NCBI GenBank assembly: GCA_949287655.1
Contig: CASEHD010000003.1
Span: 70,897-134,896, forward strand
Length of the DNA stretch: 64,000 nucleotides
Direction: 5' to 3'
Origin: an uncultured Christensenella sp.
Lineage (GTDB): Bacteria > Bacillota > Clostridia > Christensenellales > UBA3700
A program made the position numbers and the translations under genes. Below are positions 17,277-26,876 of the stretch, piece after piece; position 1 is the first letter of the stretch; each line of letters starts with the position of its first letter. Under the pieces are notes generated by a model that saw nothing but the letters and a program-made list of their open reading frames with translations, had not been told where the DNA came from and searched no databases.

Positions 17277-18308
17277 TTATAGTTTTTCTATCTCCTTCTT
17301 GAGTTCTTCAAGTATCTTATCGTTGGGAACGGTCGAAATTATCTTCCTTTCTCTGAATATGACGGACTTGTCCTTGCCGCCCGCTACGCCGACGTCCGAG
17401 CCTTTGGATTCTCCTATGCCGTTGACGACGCAGCCCATTACGGCGATCTTTACGCTCTTGTCGAGACCTCTCGCGTATTCCTCTACCGCGGTGGCAATTC
17501 CCTTTACGTCGATGCAGGTCCTCGCGCAGGTCGGGCACGAAACGACTTCGGCGTATGCGCCGCTATACCTTCCGACCGCCTTTAATATCTCTTTCGCCGC
17601 ATAAACCTCTTTCACAGGGTCGTCGGTAAGCGAAACCCTCACAGTGTCGCCTATGCCGTCGCATAAAAGCGCACCGATACCGATAGCGGACTTGATCAGT
17701 CCTTTTTCGTATATTCCCGCCTCCGTCACGCCGACGTGAAGCGGATAATCGCATTTTTGAGAAAGCAGTCTGTACGCTTTGACAGTGTTCACGACGTCTG
17801 ACGATTTGACAGATATCACAATATCGTAAAAGCCGTGTTTTTCAAGCAAAGAAACGTGTTCGAGAGCGCTTTCGCACATTGCTTCGGAAAGCGGCATCCC
17901 CTCGTATTTCTTGTCCAGAGACCCGCCGTTGACGCCTATCCTTACGGGAACACTTCTCTCTTTAAGATATTTTGCAAGATATTCGACCTTGCTTTCATCG
18001 CCTATGTTGCCGGGGTTGATCCTGATTTTCGCTGCGCCCGCGTCCGCCGCCTTCACGGCTAAGCGGTAATCGAAATGGATATCGGCGACTATCGGCATAG
18101 ATGTCGCGGAGACTATCTCTTTCAGCGCGTTCGCGCTCGCTTCGTCGGGAACCGAACAGCGCGCTATGTCGCAACCCGCCTTTTCCAGTTCAAGAAGCTG
18201 TTTTATCGTGCCGTCGATATCGCTCGTCTTAGTATTTGTCATCGACTGGATAGCGATTTTTTCGCCTCCTCCGATCACGATATTGCCGATTTTAACCTTT
18301 TTTGTCAT
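17277..18308 (-). CDS. ispG: 4-hydroxy-3-methylbut-2-en-1-yl diphosphate synthase
   Basis: A 343-residue IspG. Conserved parts include IQSMTNTKTSDIDGT, CDIARCSVPD, VADIHFDYRLA, RINPGNIG and the cluster-ligand region SCPTCARTCIDV. It converts MEcPP to HMBPP with a 4Fe-4S centre in the MEP isoprenoid pathway. It follows rseP by 4 bases and dxr of the same pathway is two genes upstream. Confidence 0.98.
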   Translation of the reverse strand: MTKKVKIGNIVIGGGEKIAIQSMTNTKTSDIDGTIKQLLELEKAGCDIARCSVPDEASANALKEIVSATSMPIVADIHFDYRLAVKAADAGAAKIRINPGNIGDESKVEYLAKYLKERSVPVRIGVNGGSLDKKYEGMPLSEAMCESALEHVSLLEKHGFYDIVISVKSSDVVNTVKAYRLLSQKCDYPLHVGVTEAGIYEKGLIKSAIGIGALLCDGIGDTVRVSLTDDPVKEVYAAKEILKAVGRYSGAYAEVVSCPTCARTCIDVKGIATAVEEYARGLDKSVKIAVMGCVVNGIGESKGSDVGVAGGKDKSVIFRERKIISTVPNDKILEELKKEIEKL

Positions 18309-18312
18309 AATC

Positions 18313-19416
18313 TCACCCGAAGAAATGCAGTAAGTCGAACGTTATCGCAAGCCCGACAAGCAGGACGAGACCCACTGCGTGTATCATGCCCTCTACCTTG
18401 CGGTTGAGAGGTTTTTTCCTTATGCCTTCTATTATCGCGAACAATATGCGGGAGCCGTCCAGAGCCGGCAGAGGCAGAATGTTCATAAACGCTATCGAAA
18501 CGGACAGCACCGCTACGCCGTACGCGACCGCCGCAAACCCGGACTGCCCCAGCTGTACCAGAGCGGAGACCGCCGTAATCGTGCCTCCCATCGTATCCTT
18601 TACCTTTGCCGCACCCGTGAAAAGCTGCCCTATCGATTTGAATATCAGCTCGACGACGTCGCCGCAGAAATTGAACGATCTGGCGACCGCGGAAAAATAA
18701 CCCAACTTATATTGTCCGAAGCCGTAAGTTATCCCCAGCCCTTTCTTTACGTCGGTGACCGTTTCGCCGTTTTCGTTCTGATATGAATAGTAATAATCGG
18801 CTTTTTCGACGGTAAAAGTTATCTCTTCGCCGTCCCTTATCACGGTAAATTCGTTGGCGTCAGAGTCTGCGATGAGTTCGCCCAGTTTGCCGGATTCCAG
18901 CAGACTGTAAACGGGAGTGCCGTTTACCTTTATTATCATATCGCCCTGTTCGAACGCCTGCTCCCGTGCGCTGTCAACAAATTCGTAAGTGTCGACGATG
19001 ACCGGCGCAGCTTCTCCGTACGCCATAAAGAATACGTTGAGAATGACAAGCGCGCTTACGAAATTGAAGAACACTCCCGCCGCCAGTACGATAATACGCT
19101 TCCATACCGGACGCGAATTGAAGCTGTCCGGCGAAGTCGCCTCTTCGTCTTCTCCCTCGAACGCGCAGAAACCGCCTGCGGGAATGCAACGGATCGAGAA
19201 TGCTTCTCCCGTCTGCTTGTTAGTCGTCGTTTTGAATATCGCAGGTCCGAAACCTATCGCGAATTCGTTTATTTTAAAGCCAAGTATCTTTCCCGCGGTG
19301 TAATGCCCGAGTTCGTGAACTACGATCATAAACATAAAGCATATCATCGCGATAACGATATAACCTATCCATTTAAAGACTTCGCCTGCGGAAACGCAAA
19401 GCAGCAAGGTCGTCAT
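18313..19416 (-). CDS. rseP: Site-2 intramembrane zinc metalloprotease
   Basis: A 367-residue S2P-family protease. HELGH at residues 34-38 in the first membrane helix binds zinc; a PDZ domain (about 125-205) follows; NILPLPALDGSRI in a later helix supplies the third ligand. It cleaves anti-sigma factors and signal-peptide remnants in the membrane. The ATG overlaps the dxr stop by 4 bases, placing it in the cdsA-dxr-rseP-ispG order typical of Firmicutes. Confidence 0.96.
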   Translation of the reverse strand: MTTLLLCVSAGEVFKWIGYIVIAMICFMFMIVVHELGHYTAGKILGFKINEFAIGFGPAIFKTTTNKQTGEAFSIRCIPAGGFCAFEGEDEEATSPDSFNSRPVWKRIIVLAAGVFFNFVSALVILNVFFMAYGEAAPVIVDTYEFVDSAREQAFEQGDMIIKVNGTPVYSLLESGKLGELIADSDANEFTVIRDGEEITFTVEKADYYYSYQNENGETVTDVKKGLGITYGFGQYKLGYFSAVARSFNFCGDVVELIFKSIGQLFTGAAKVKDTMGGTITAVSALVQLGQSGFAAVAYGVAVLSVSIAFMNILPLPALDGSRILFAIIEGIRKKPLNRKVEGMIHAVGLVLLVGLAITFDLLHFFG

Positions 19417-20567
19417 ACTCTTTCTCTCCCGATAACGTCAGCAACGAATTTTTTTACTTTTTCGTCTGTACCGAGTACGCCGTCAAGGTCTTTCGGCGGC
19501 TTTTCGTCGAAAAACTTATCCAGCGCTCTTTTAATATAGTATGGTATATCATAGAATTTTATTTGTCTTCCGGCAAACCTCGCGACGGCGACTTCGTTCG
19601 CGGCGTTGAGCACGGTCGTCGCGTTGCCGCCCGCTTTCACGCAATCCAGCGCGAGTTTAAGACACTCGAACACTTTTAAGTCCGGTCTTTCGAAATCGAG
19701 GCAAAGCCCGTCGAAAGAAAGCGGCGTAAAGCAATGACCGCCCCTTTCCGGATAAAGAAGAGCGAGCTGAACGGGAAGCCTCATGTCCGGATAACTCATC
19801 TGTGCGATAATGCTGCCGTCAGCGTAACATATCATAGAATGTACTATGCTCTGCTTGTGGACGACGATCTCGATCTTATCCGTACCGAGTCCGAAGAGAT
19901 GCGAAGCCTCTATGACCTCAAAGCCCTTGTTCATCATAGTCGCGCTGTCAATAGTCACTTTTACGCCCATATTCCAGGTCGGGTGCTTCAGCGCGTCGTC
20001 CACGGTGACGTTTTCAAGCCGGCTTTTAGTCTTTCCTCTGAAAGCGCCGCCCGAAGCGGTCAGAATTATCTTTTCGACCTCTTTCGCACGCTCCGCGTCG
20101 CGGTCGAGACATTGCCATATCGCGCTGTGTTCGCTGTCAACCGGCAGAATCTTTACGCCTTTCTTTTTAGCTGCGCTCATCACCAGATCTCCTCCGGCGA
20201 CAAGGGTCTCCTTGTTTGCCAGCGCGATCTCGCTTGAGTTTTCTATCGCGCGCATCGTAGGCGCGAGACCGCTTATACCTACGAGAGAATTGAGTACGCA
20301 TGCGCGCTCCGCCCCGGCAATTTCGAGAGGCGCGTTCTCTCCTGTGAAAAGTACGGTATTATGCGGTAAAATCAGTTTTTTCGCCGCATTTTTATCCTTT
20401 ACAGCAACGTACCTGGGCGCAAACTCGTCTATCTGTTTCTGAAGAAGGTCTACGTTTTTGTCGCAGCAAAGCCCCAGAACGTTCAGTTTATCCGGATATT
20501 GTCTTACCGTATCCAGAGCCTGCGTTCCGATCGAACCTGTACTGCCTAAGATTATCAGATCTTTCAT
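19413..20567 (-). CDS. dxr: 1-deoxy-D-xylulose-5-phosphate reductoisomerase
   Basis: A 384-residue DXR. The NADPH-binding GSTGSIGTQALD is at the N-terminus; LANKETLVAGG, PVDSEHSAIWQCL (metal and substrate) and ATMMNKGFEVIEASHLFG follow. It makes MEP from DXP, the first committed step of the MEP pathway. It lies between cdsA and rseP. Confidence 0.98.
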   Translation of the reverse strand: MKDLIILGSTGSIGTQALDTVRQYPDKLNVLGLCCDKNVDLLQKQIDEFAPRYVAVKDKNAAKKLILPHNTVLFTGENAPLEIAGAERACVLNSLVGISGLAPTMRAIENSSEIALANKETLVAGGDLVMSAAKKKGVKILPVDSEHSAIWQCLDRDAERAKEVEKIILTASGGAFRGKTKSRLENVTVDDALKHPTWNMGVKVTIDSATMMNKGFEVIEASHLFGLGTDKIEIVVHKQSIVHSMICYADGSIIAQMSYPDMRLPVQLALLYPERGGHCFTPLSFDGLCLDFERPDLKVFECLKLALDCVKAGGNATTVLNAANEVAVARFAGRQIKFYDIPYYIKRALDKFFDEKPPKDLDGVLGTDEKVKKFVADVIGRERV

Positions 20568-20606
20568 AGCCTTCTCCGTTTATTATTTATACGAGGCGCG
20601 GACTGC

Positions 20607-21500
20607 TTATTCGACCGCGTTGATTATCGCAAACGTCAGATATATGACGGGCAATACGAAAAGTATACTGTCCAGCCTGTCCATTATTCCGCCGTGACCG
20701 GGGAATATCCTGCCGAAGTCCTTTATTCCCGCCTTTCTTTTTATCCAGCTTGCCGCCAGGTCGCCGACCTCGCTGACCACCGCGCCGACAAAACCTATCG
20801 CGAGGTAGACCGCAAGCGAGGTGTAAAGATTGGTCGTAAGTGCAAGCGTATGCACGTTGCTCATGTTGTCGAAAACGCCGTAATAATCGAACAGAAGGAA
20901 GGTAATTACGCTGGCAGCCATACCTCCGACAAGTCCGCCGACCGCACCCGCGATCGTCTTTTTGGGGCTGATTTCGGGACAAAGCTTTTTGCCTCCTATC
21001 GCCATACCGGTAAAGTATGCGAACGTATCCGTAAACACGGGTATGAACAGCGCGAGCATTATGCCTATCATATCGCCGTAATTCTCGTTTACCGGATTGT
21101 CGCCTATCATCGTCCTGCCGTTTATAAGGAAGAATATCGACAACAGTACTATCGGATAAAACAGTATGAACGCGGTAGAAAGAAAATCTTTCAGCTCGTA
21201 TTTGTGGTCGAACGTGAATATCGTCAGCGAAACCATAACGCATACCGCGACCACCGCGACTATGCCCGTTTCGCGCAAAAACCACAACGCAGGATATATC
21301 CCTGCCACCGCGATAATAAGCGGTACCGCCATGGGTTTGTATTTTGCGGCTTTAAACGCGGTGAACATTTCATAAACGCCGACCGCCATGCATATGAGTA
21401 TCAGCGCGTCGACGTAGAACAGACTGAGCTGTCTGAGACCGAACAACGTGCCCAGCACGACTGCAAGCAACACTACTGCCGTTAGTATTCTCTTCAACAT
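20607..21500 (-). CDS. cdsA: Phosphatidate cytidylyltransferase (CDP-diglyceride synthase)
   Basis: A 297-residue protein with about eight membrane helices and the C-terminal CDP-transferase signature (SEVGDLAASWIKRKAGIKD followed by GRIFPGHGGIMDRLDS). It makes CDP-diacylglycerol for phospholipid synthesis in the membrane. It follows uppS by 18 bases, the usual pairing. Confidence 0.97.
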   Translation of the reverse strand: MLKRILTAVVLLAVVLGTLFGLRQLSLFYVDALILICMAVGVYEMFTAFKAAKYKPMAVPLIIAVAGIYPALWFLRETGIVAVVAVCVMVSLTIFTFDHKYELKDFLSTAFILFYPIVLLSIFFLINGRTMIGDNPVNENYGDMIGIMLALFIPVFTDTFAYFTGMAIGGKKLCPEISPKKTIAGAVGGLVGGMAASVITFLLFDYYGVFDNMSNVHTLALTTNLYTSLAVYLAIGFVGAVVSEVGDLAASWIKRKAGIKDFGRIFPGHGGIMDRLDSILFVLPVIYLTFAIINAVE

Positions 21501-21518
21501 AATTTATTCCTTTTCTCG

Positions 21519-22220
21519 TCAGTCCGTACGGCGTACGTTGCCGTATCTTCTGTCGCGTTTTGAATATTCTTCCAATATCTTTTTAAACACCGCGGCGTCA
21601 AAATCCGGCCAGTATTCGTCAAGAAATATGAGTTCTGAATACGCGGCTTGCCACAACATGAAGTTGCTAAGGCGCTTTTCGCCGCTGCTTCTTACTATCA
21701 CGTCGGGATCCGGAAGCCCTGCGGTATACATACAGTCGGACAGCACCTGACGGTCGACCTCACGCACTCCGGCGGAGATTATTTTGTTTACCGCGCGGAC
21801 TATCTCGTCCCTGCCGCCGTAGTTGAGAGCGAGATTGACTATCATGCCCTTATTGTCCTTTGCGGAAATCATTATCTTTTTCAGCGATTCGACTGTCTCC
21901 GGCGGAAGTTTGGTCAGATCGCCCATGAACATTATCCTCAATCCGCGCTTTACGTATTCGTCGAGATATTTGTCCGCAAACTCTTTTACCATTTTGAAAA
22001 GCGCGTCGATCTCTTCCTGAGGTCTCGTCCAGTTTTCAGTCGAAAACGCATAAAATGACACCATTCCGACGCCGGCTTTTTCACATTCGTCTGTCATTCG
22101 ACGGAGAGCGGCGACGCCTTCGCGGTGCCCGGCTTTTCTGGGAAGAAGCCGCTTTTTCGCCCATCTGCCGTTTCCGTCCATAATAAACGCTATATGGCGC
22201 GGAATCTTAGTTTCCTGCAT
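21519..22220 (-). CDS. uppS: Undecaprenyl diphosphate synthase
   Basis: A 233-residue cis-prenyltransferase. HIAFIMDGNGRWAKKR contains the catalytic aspartate; FSTENWTRPQEE, LNYGGRDEI and DPDVIVRSSGEKRLSNFMLWQ are present, ending before the conserved WPDF. It makes the C55 lipid carrier for peptidoglycan from MEP-pathway precursors, linking it to ispG and dxr downstream. Confidence 0.98.
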   Translation of the reverse strand: MQETKIPRHIAFIMDGNGRWAKKRLLPRKAGHREGVAALRRMTDECEKAGVGMVSFYAFSTENWTRPQEEIDALFKMVKEFADKYLDEYVKRGLRIMFMGDLTKLPPETVESLKKIMISAKDNKGMIVNLALNYGGRDEIVRAVNKIISAGVREVDRQVLSDCMYTAGLPDPDVIVRSSGEKRLSNFMLWQAAYSELIFLDEYWPDFDAAVFKKILEEYSKRDRRYGNVRRTD

Positions 22221-22295
22221 ATTTTTACCGCCTTTATAAGGTTTACAAGCCGACTAAAAGCCGGCTTGCGAAAAAATTTCGGTTAATGCGCCGTA

Positions 22296-22874
22296 TTAAA
22301 CGGTCATTACTTCCTGTTCCTTGTCTTTTGTGCTTTTGTCGATTTCGGCAACAGCCTCAGCAAGCATCTTGTCAATCTCTTTTTCGCAGACGGTCACCTC
22401 GTCCTCTGTTATGACATTGTCTTTTTTGAGCTTCTTTATCGAGTCGTTCGCGTCGCGGCGCGCGTTTCTCAAAGAGATCTTGGTGTTTTCGCCCATTGCC
22501 TTTATCTCTTTGCAGAGATCCTTTCTTCTCGCCTCAGTCAGTTCAGGGAATATCAGGCGGATGACCTTACCGTCGTTCTGCGGATTGATGCCGATATTGG
22601 CTTCGTTTATCGCCTTTTCAACGGCTTTAAGCGCAGAAACGTCCCATACGGATATCATAAGAATCCTCGCTTCCGGTATCGAGATATTGCCCAGCTGTCT
22701 GATCGGCGTGGGGGTACCGTAATAGTCTACGTATATCTTGTCGAGAACGTGCGCGTTGGCTCTTCCAGCCTTAAGTTTAGCGAATTCGCCTTTCATATTG
22801 CTCACGCCTTTTTCGAGTTTTTCCTCGAACTTGTCGAATACTTCGAGAACTTCGATCTTTTCGCTGTTTATCAT
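22296..22874 (-). CDS. frr: Ribosome recycling factor
   Basis: RRF with EEKLEKGVSNMKGEFAKLKAGRANAHVLD, the PTPIRQLGNISIPEAR core and a typical C-terminal helix. The ATG at 22874 is chosen because GAGGTG lies 9 bases upstream; a GTG four codons earlier overlaps that site. Length 192 versus about 185 in the family. It splits post-termination ribosomes with EF-G. It has its own unit after the pyrH terminator. Confidence 0.97.
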   Translation of the reverse strand: MINSEKIEVLEVFDKFEEKLEKGVSNMKGEFAKLKAGRANAHVLDKIYVDYYGTPTPIRQLGNISIPEARILMISVWDVSALKAVEKAINEANIGINPQNDGKVIRLIFPELTEARRKDLCKEIKAMGENTKISLRNARRDANDSIKKLKKDNVITEDEVTVCEKEIDKMLAEAVAEIDKSTKDKEQEVMTV

Positions 22875-23049
22875 AAATTCTTGCACCTCGTTTAATTGCT
22901 AATAGCATTATATCAAATTTTATCGGCAAGTTCAATATTTTTTTATAAATATTATAATTATAGCCGTTTTTGCGCGGTGTTTTCTTATTTTCGACGAAAG
23001 CGTACGCTTTCTTTTGTATATAATAAACGCAAAAGTTAAAATAGACGTT

Positions 23050-23075
23050 AAAAAAGACTCGCAATAATGCGAGTC
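23050..23075 (-). terminator. Terminator between pyrH and frr
   Basis: Minus-strand hairpin GACTCGCA-ttat-TGCGAGTC (perfect 8-bp stem) followed by TTTTTT, 7 bases after the pyrH stop. Confidence 0.88.
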
Positions 23076-23081
23076 GGATTT

Positions 23082-23804
<723 letters not shown>

Positions 23805-23811
23805 TTATTTA

Positions 23812-23840
23812 TAAAAAAGGGAACGACAACGCCGTCCCCT
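23812..23840 (-). terminator. Possible terminator or attenuator between tsf and pyrH
   Basis: Minus-strand AAGGGGAC-ggcgtt-GTCGTTCCCTTTTTT can fold into an imperfect hairpin with an internal bulge followed by six T residues. It lies in the 58-base tsf-pyrH gap and probably gives partial termination. Confidence 0.5.
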
Positions 23841-23847
23841 TAAATAA

Positions 23848-24723
23848 TTACTTGTTTGCTTTTGCTTTCGCGATCTGTTCTTCGACTTCGTTTGCGAGGT
23901 TTTCCTCTTTCTTTTCAAGTCCTTCGCCCATCGTGTAACGGGTGAATCTGAGAACTTTAACGCCGCCGTTAGCCTTCAGATAATCGGCAACGGACTTTTC
24001 GCCGTCCTTGACGAAAGGCTGTTCAAGCAGGCAGACTTCCTTATAGAACTTAGATATCTTTCCGCCGACAATCTTGTCGATGATCTCGGGCTTCTTGCCT
24101 TCGTTGAGAAGCTGAGCCTTGCTTATCTCTCTTTCCTTCTCTACCACTGCCGCAGGTATCTCCGAGGAGCAGATATAAGAGGGATTGACAGCGGCGATAT
24201 GAAGAGCTACGTCGTGAGCGACCTCGTCGCTTGCTGCGGCGTCGGTCTCAACCATAACGCCGATCTTGCCGCCCATATGGATATATGTGCTGATCTTTCC
24301 GCCGTCGGTAACGTATCTTTCAAAACGTCTGACAACTATCTTTTCGCCGATCTTTGCAACGGTCTCGTTGATGAGATTGGCGTTGTTTTCGGTGACCGCC
24401 TGTACGTCTGCGGGATTTGCTGAAGCGATATAAGCCGCGATCTTCTGAACAAACTCCTTGAACTGTTCGCCTCTCGCGACAAAGTCGGATTCGCAGTTGA
24501 CCTCAACGAGAACGCTTACGTTGCCCTCGCTGTACGCGTCGACGATACCCTGAGAAGCGATCTTGCCCGCGCGCTTAGCGCCGGTAGCCATACCCTTTTC
24601 GCGGAGTATCTCGATAGCCTTTTCCATATCGCCGTCCGATTCGACGAGAGCCTTTTTGCAATCCATCATACCTACGCCCGTTCTTGCGCGCAGATCCATA
24701 ACGTCTTTACTGGTGAAATTCAT
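23848..24723 (-). CDS. tsf: Elongation factor Ts
   Basis: A 291-residue EF-Ts. The N-terminal UBA-like domain (KDVMDLRARTGVGMMDCKKALVE) and the core with NCESDFVARGEQFKEFV and the VALHIAAVNP segment are clear. It exchanges GDP for GTP on EF-Tu. It follows rpsB by 16 bases. Confidence 0.98.
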   Translation of the reverse strand: MNFTSKDVMDLRARTGVGMMDCKKALVESDGDMEKAIEILREKGMATGAKRAGKIASQGIVDAYSEGNVSVLVEVNCESDFVARGEQFKEFVQKIAAYIASANPADVQAVTENNANLINETVAKIGEKIVVRRFERYVTDGGKISTYIHMGGKIGVMVETDAAASDEVAHDVALHIAAVNPSYICSSEIPAAVVEKEREISKAQLLNEGKKPEIIDKIVGGKISKFYKEVCLLEQPFVKDGEKSVADYLKANGGVKVLRFTRYTMGEGLEKKEENLANEVEEQIAKAKANK

Positions 24724-24739
24724 ATGTTTTCTCCTTTGA

Positions 24740-25531
24740 TTACTCTTCGACGGCGGGAGCAGCCGCTTCCTCGCCTACGTTTTCGCTTTCTACAGCCTCT
24801 TCAGCAACTGCCTTAGCGTCCTCTTCTTCTTCCTCTACGCTGTAAGCTATGCCTTCGTTGGCTTCGATGACCGCGTTAGCCATAATACTCGCGATGAGTT
24901 TGATTGCGCGTATAGCGTCGTCGTTGCCGGGGATAACGTAGTCGACCATATCGGGGTCGCAGTTGGTGTCGACAAGACCTACGACGGGGATACCCAGCTT
25001 TCTCGCTTCCTTAACGGCGATCTCTTCGTTGTTGATGTCGACAACGAACATAGCGCCAGGAAGATTGGTCATATTCTTGATACCGCCGAAAACTTCATCC
25101 AGCTTCTCTTTCTCTTTCTTGAGACCCGCGACTTCCTTCTTGGGGAGAAGTTCGAATTCGCCCATGATCTCCATCTGATTGATCTTGTTAAGACGGTCGA
25201 TCCTGCTTCTCATAGTCTTGAAGTTGGTCAGCGTGCCGCCCGGCCATCTCTTGTTCATATAATACATGCCGCAACGAACAGCCTCGTCCTTTATAGCGTC
25301 CTGCGCCTGCTTCTTGGTGCCGACAAACAGAATGGACTTGCCCTGCTTAGCGATGTCGCGAATGAAAGCGTAAGCCTTTTCAACGTGTTCGACGGAGATC
25401 TGCAAGTCGATTATATAAATGTCGTTGCGCGCCGAATAGATGTACTTAGCCATCTTGGGGTTCCATTTCTTGGTCTGGTGACCGAAGTGTACGCCTGCTT
25501 CGAGCAGACCTTTCATTGTTACTACTGCCAT
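24740..25531 (-). CDS. rpsB: 30S ribosomal protein S2
   Basis: A 263-residue S2 protein: [52 protein letters not shown] and [20 protein letters not shown]. The C-terminus (from about 232) is an acidic, Glu/Ala-rich tail. First gene of the rpsB-tsf unit, with a good promoter 84 bases upstream. Confidence 0.98.
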   Translation of the reverse strand: MAVVTMKGLLEAGVHFGHQTKKWNPKMAKYIYSARNDIYIIDLQISVEHVEKAYAFIRDIAKQGKSILFVGTKKQAQDAIKDEAVRCGMYYMNKRWPGGTLTNFKTMRSRIDRLNKINQMEIMGEFELLPKKEVAGLKKEKEKLDEVFGGIKNMTNLPGAMFVVDINNEEIAVKEARKLGIPVVGLVDTNCDPDMVDYVIPGNDDAIRAIKLIASIMANAVIEANEGIAYSVEEEEEDAKAVAEEAVESENVGEEAAAPAVEE

Positions 25532-25607
25532 TTTTCCACGGCTTTCGCTCGGGAACTACTTTTTTCAAAGCAGGATGCCCCTTGCTGACCGAAGGTGATT
25601 TTTTAAC
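25532..25607 (-). promoter_or_regulatory. rpsB 5' leader
   Basis: The stretch between the predicted transcription start and the rpsB ATG is about 76 bases and contains short GC-rich paired segments (TCACCTTCGGTCAGC, GGGGCATCC). Leader-mediated feedback by S2 is known in other bacteria; whether this leader belongs to a known S2-binding class cannot be told by eye. Confidence 0.3.
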
Positions 25608-25614
25608 CTTTAAG

Positions 25615-25643
25615 ATTGTAGCATATTAAATTATATAAAGCAA
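25615..25643 (-). promoter_or_regulatory. SigA-type promoter of rpsB-tsf
   Basis: Minus-strand TTGCTT (25638-25643), 17-base spacer, TACAAT (25615-25620). The spacer is AT-rich, suiting a strong ribosomal promoter. The MITE-like copy starts 34 bases further upstream. Confidence 0.75.
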
Positions 25644-25677
25644 ACGAATAGACGGCTGTTTTAAAAAATATTTCAGC

Positions 25678-25953
25678 TATACCGTCCCCGAATAATACGA
25701 ACATGCTTTAAAGCGGCAAATTTTCGCAGCTGCTGCGTTAAATGCCTTGATAATATATACTATTACCGGCGGTATTTACCTTGTATGAACAAAAATTTGC
25801 CGGCTTAAAACCGCTAGCACTCTAAGGCTATAATTTTAATTTGTGTTTTATCAAGACGAACACGGATAATATTATTATATTTTAAGCGAACATCCTTGAA
25901 AAACACGTAATAGGCACTCTTGGATGTTGTTCGAGTTATCCGGGTCCTGTGTG
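25678..25953. mobile_element. MITE-like element, copy A
   Basis: A non-coding block of about 276 bases between the DUF1292 gene and the rpsB promoter. Positions 25678-25756 match the reverse complement of 41459-41537 in about 71 of 79 bases. Its ends form diverged inverted repeats: CCCGAATAATACGAAC (25687-25702) pairs with 25929-25944 in 13 of 16 positions. No open frame is present. Two copies with related inverted termini suggest a non-autonomous transposon. The interior differs from copy B, and the exact right border is uncertain. Confidence 0.6.
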
Positions 25954-25971
25954 CGTTTTATAAGCCGTTTA

Positions 25972-26385
25972 TCACTTTTTCTTGCAATCCTTGTCGCAAT
26001 TATCGACGTTTTCGCACTCTTCGTCGCAACCCTCGCATTCGCAGTCGTCGCAGTTGCCGTCACATTCTTCGCAATCGCAACCACACCCCATACGCAGTTC
26101 GTTGTAGTCGTCCATGACCGATTGCGCGAGCTCTTTGTCCTCGACGGGACGGTAATTGCGCTCACCGTTTTCAACCTCTTCGACTTCGAATACGAACACT
26201 TCGTCGTCTTCCATATCCTTAAGATCCGAAGGCTGAAGTATCGCGTAAACCGCGTCGCCGTAATCTATTTCCGCGAGAAGGAGAAGTTCCTCTTCGCATC
26301 CGTCAGAGCCTTTGAGGACTACTATTTCGGGCTCGTCTACAAATTCTATCTCGTCGTCGGTGAATTCATCTTTTTTCTTGCTCAT
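25972..26385 (-). CDS. DUF1292 (YrzB-like) protein with cysteine-rich acidic tail
   Basis: A 137-residue protein. Residues about 10-95 match the DUF1292/YrzB pattern (acidic start, EELLLLAEIDYGDAVYAIL, DDEVFVFEVEE, MDDYNELR). Residues about 98-137 add an unusual tail with 11 cysteines in C-x-C, C-x2-C and C-x3-C spacing among Asp/Glu/Asn, ending KKK. The tail could bind metal, but that is inference. In Firmicutes yrzB is next to ruvX (yrrK), as here. Its function is unknown. The ATG has AAGGAGAA upstream. Confidence 0.85.
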   Translation of the reverse strand: MSKKKDEFTDDEIEFVDEPEIVVLKGSDGCEEELLLLAEIDYGDAVYAILQPSDLKDMEDDEVFVFEVEEVENGERNYRPVEDKELAQSVMDDYNELRMGCGCDCEECDGNCDDCECEGCDEECENVDNCDKDCKKK

Positions 26386-26415
26386 ACAGCTGTTCTCCTT
26401 TTATTTTCAGTCAGT

Positions 26416-26444
26416 ATTATAAACGATTTTCAGCGGGTTTTCAA
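26416..26444 (-). promoter_or_regulatory. SigA-type promoter of the DUF1292 gene
   Basis: Minus-strand TTGAAA (26439-26444), 17-base spacer, perfect TATAAT (26416-26421), 30 bases upstream of the start codon. Confidence 0.8.
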
Positions 26445-26462
26445 CGTTTTGAACGTTAAAAC

Positions 26463-26876
26463 TCAATGAGAATCCAGATATGTCTGCAAAATTATCGTTG
26501 CGGCGATCTTGTCGATGACTTTTTTGCGCTTGTCGCGTCGCATGCCCGCTTCGATCAGCATCCTCTCGCCGGCAACAGTTGAAAGTCTTTCGTCCTGATA
26601 TGCTATCTCAGCGTCGACAAGCGGTTTCAGCGCGTCGCCGAACGCCCTCGCCTTTTCAACTCTCTCTCCGCTGGTGCCGTCCATATTGACAGGCAGTCCT
26701 ATCACCACTCTGCCGATATTTTCGCGCTTAACGATATCCGCGATATAGCCGAGATCCTTTTCCGGATCGCACCGCCTGTAAGTTTCAAGCCCCGTTGCGC
26801 ATATGCCCATGCTGTCGCTGGTCGCGAGCCCTATCCTGACGTCGCCGAGGTCTATACAAAGGTGTCTCATCAGCAC
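26463..26876 (-). CDS. ruvX: Putative pre-16S rRNA nuclease / Holliday junction resolvase-like YqgF
   Basis: A 137-residue RNase-H-fold protein with RHLCIDLGDVRIGLATSD, IGRVVIGLPVNMDGTSGERVEKA and DERLSTVAGERML. Homologues mature the 16S rRNA 5' end. The family normally begins at the MRH methionine (26870), but the GTG at 26876 has GAGGAG at better distance; both are possible. It overlaps the ABC permease end. Confidence 0.93.
   Translation of the reverse strand: MLMRHLCIDLGDVRIGLATSDSMGICATGLETYRRCDPEKDLGYIADIVKRENIGRVVIGLPVNMDGTSGERVEKARAFGDALKPLVDAEIAYQDERLSTVAGERMLIEAGMRRDKRKKVIDKIAATIILQTYLDSH

Noticed and set aside
22221..22295. Hairpin CAAGCCG/CGGCTTG between frr and uppS as a terminator
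   Set aside because: No T-run follows the stem on the minus strand; at most an RNA-stability element.
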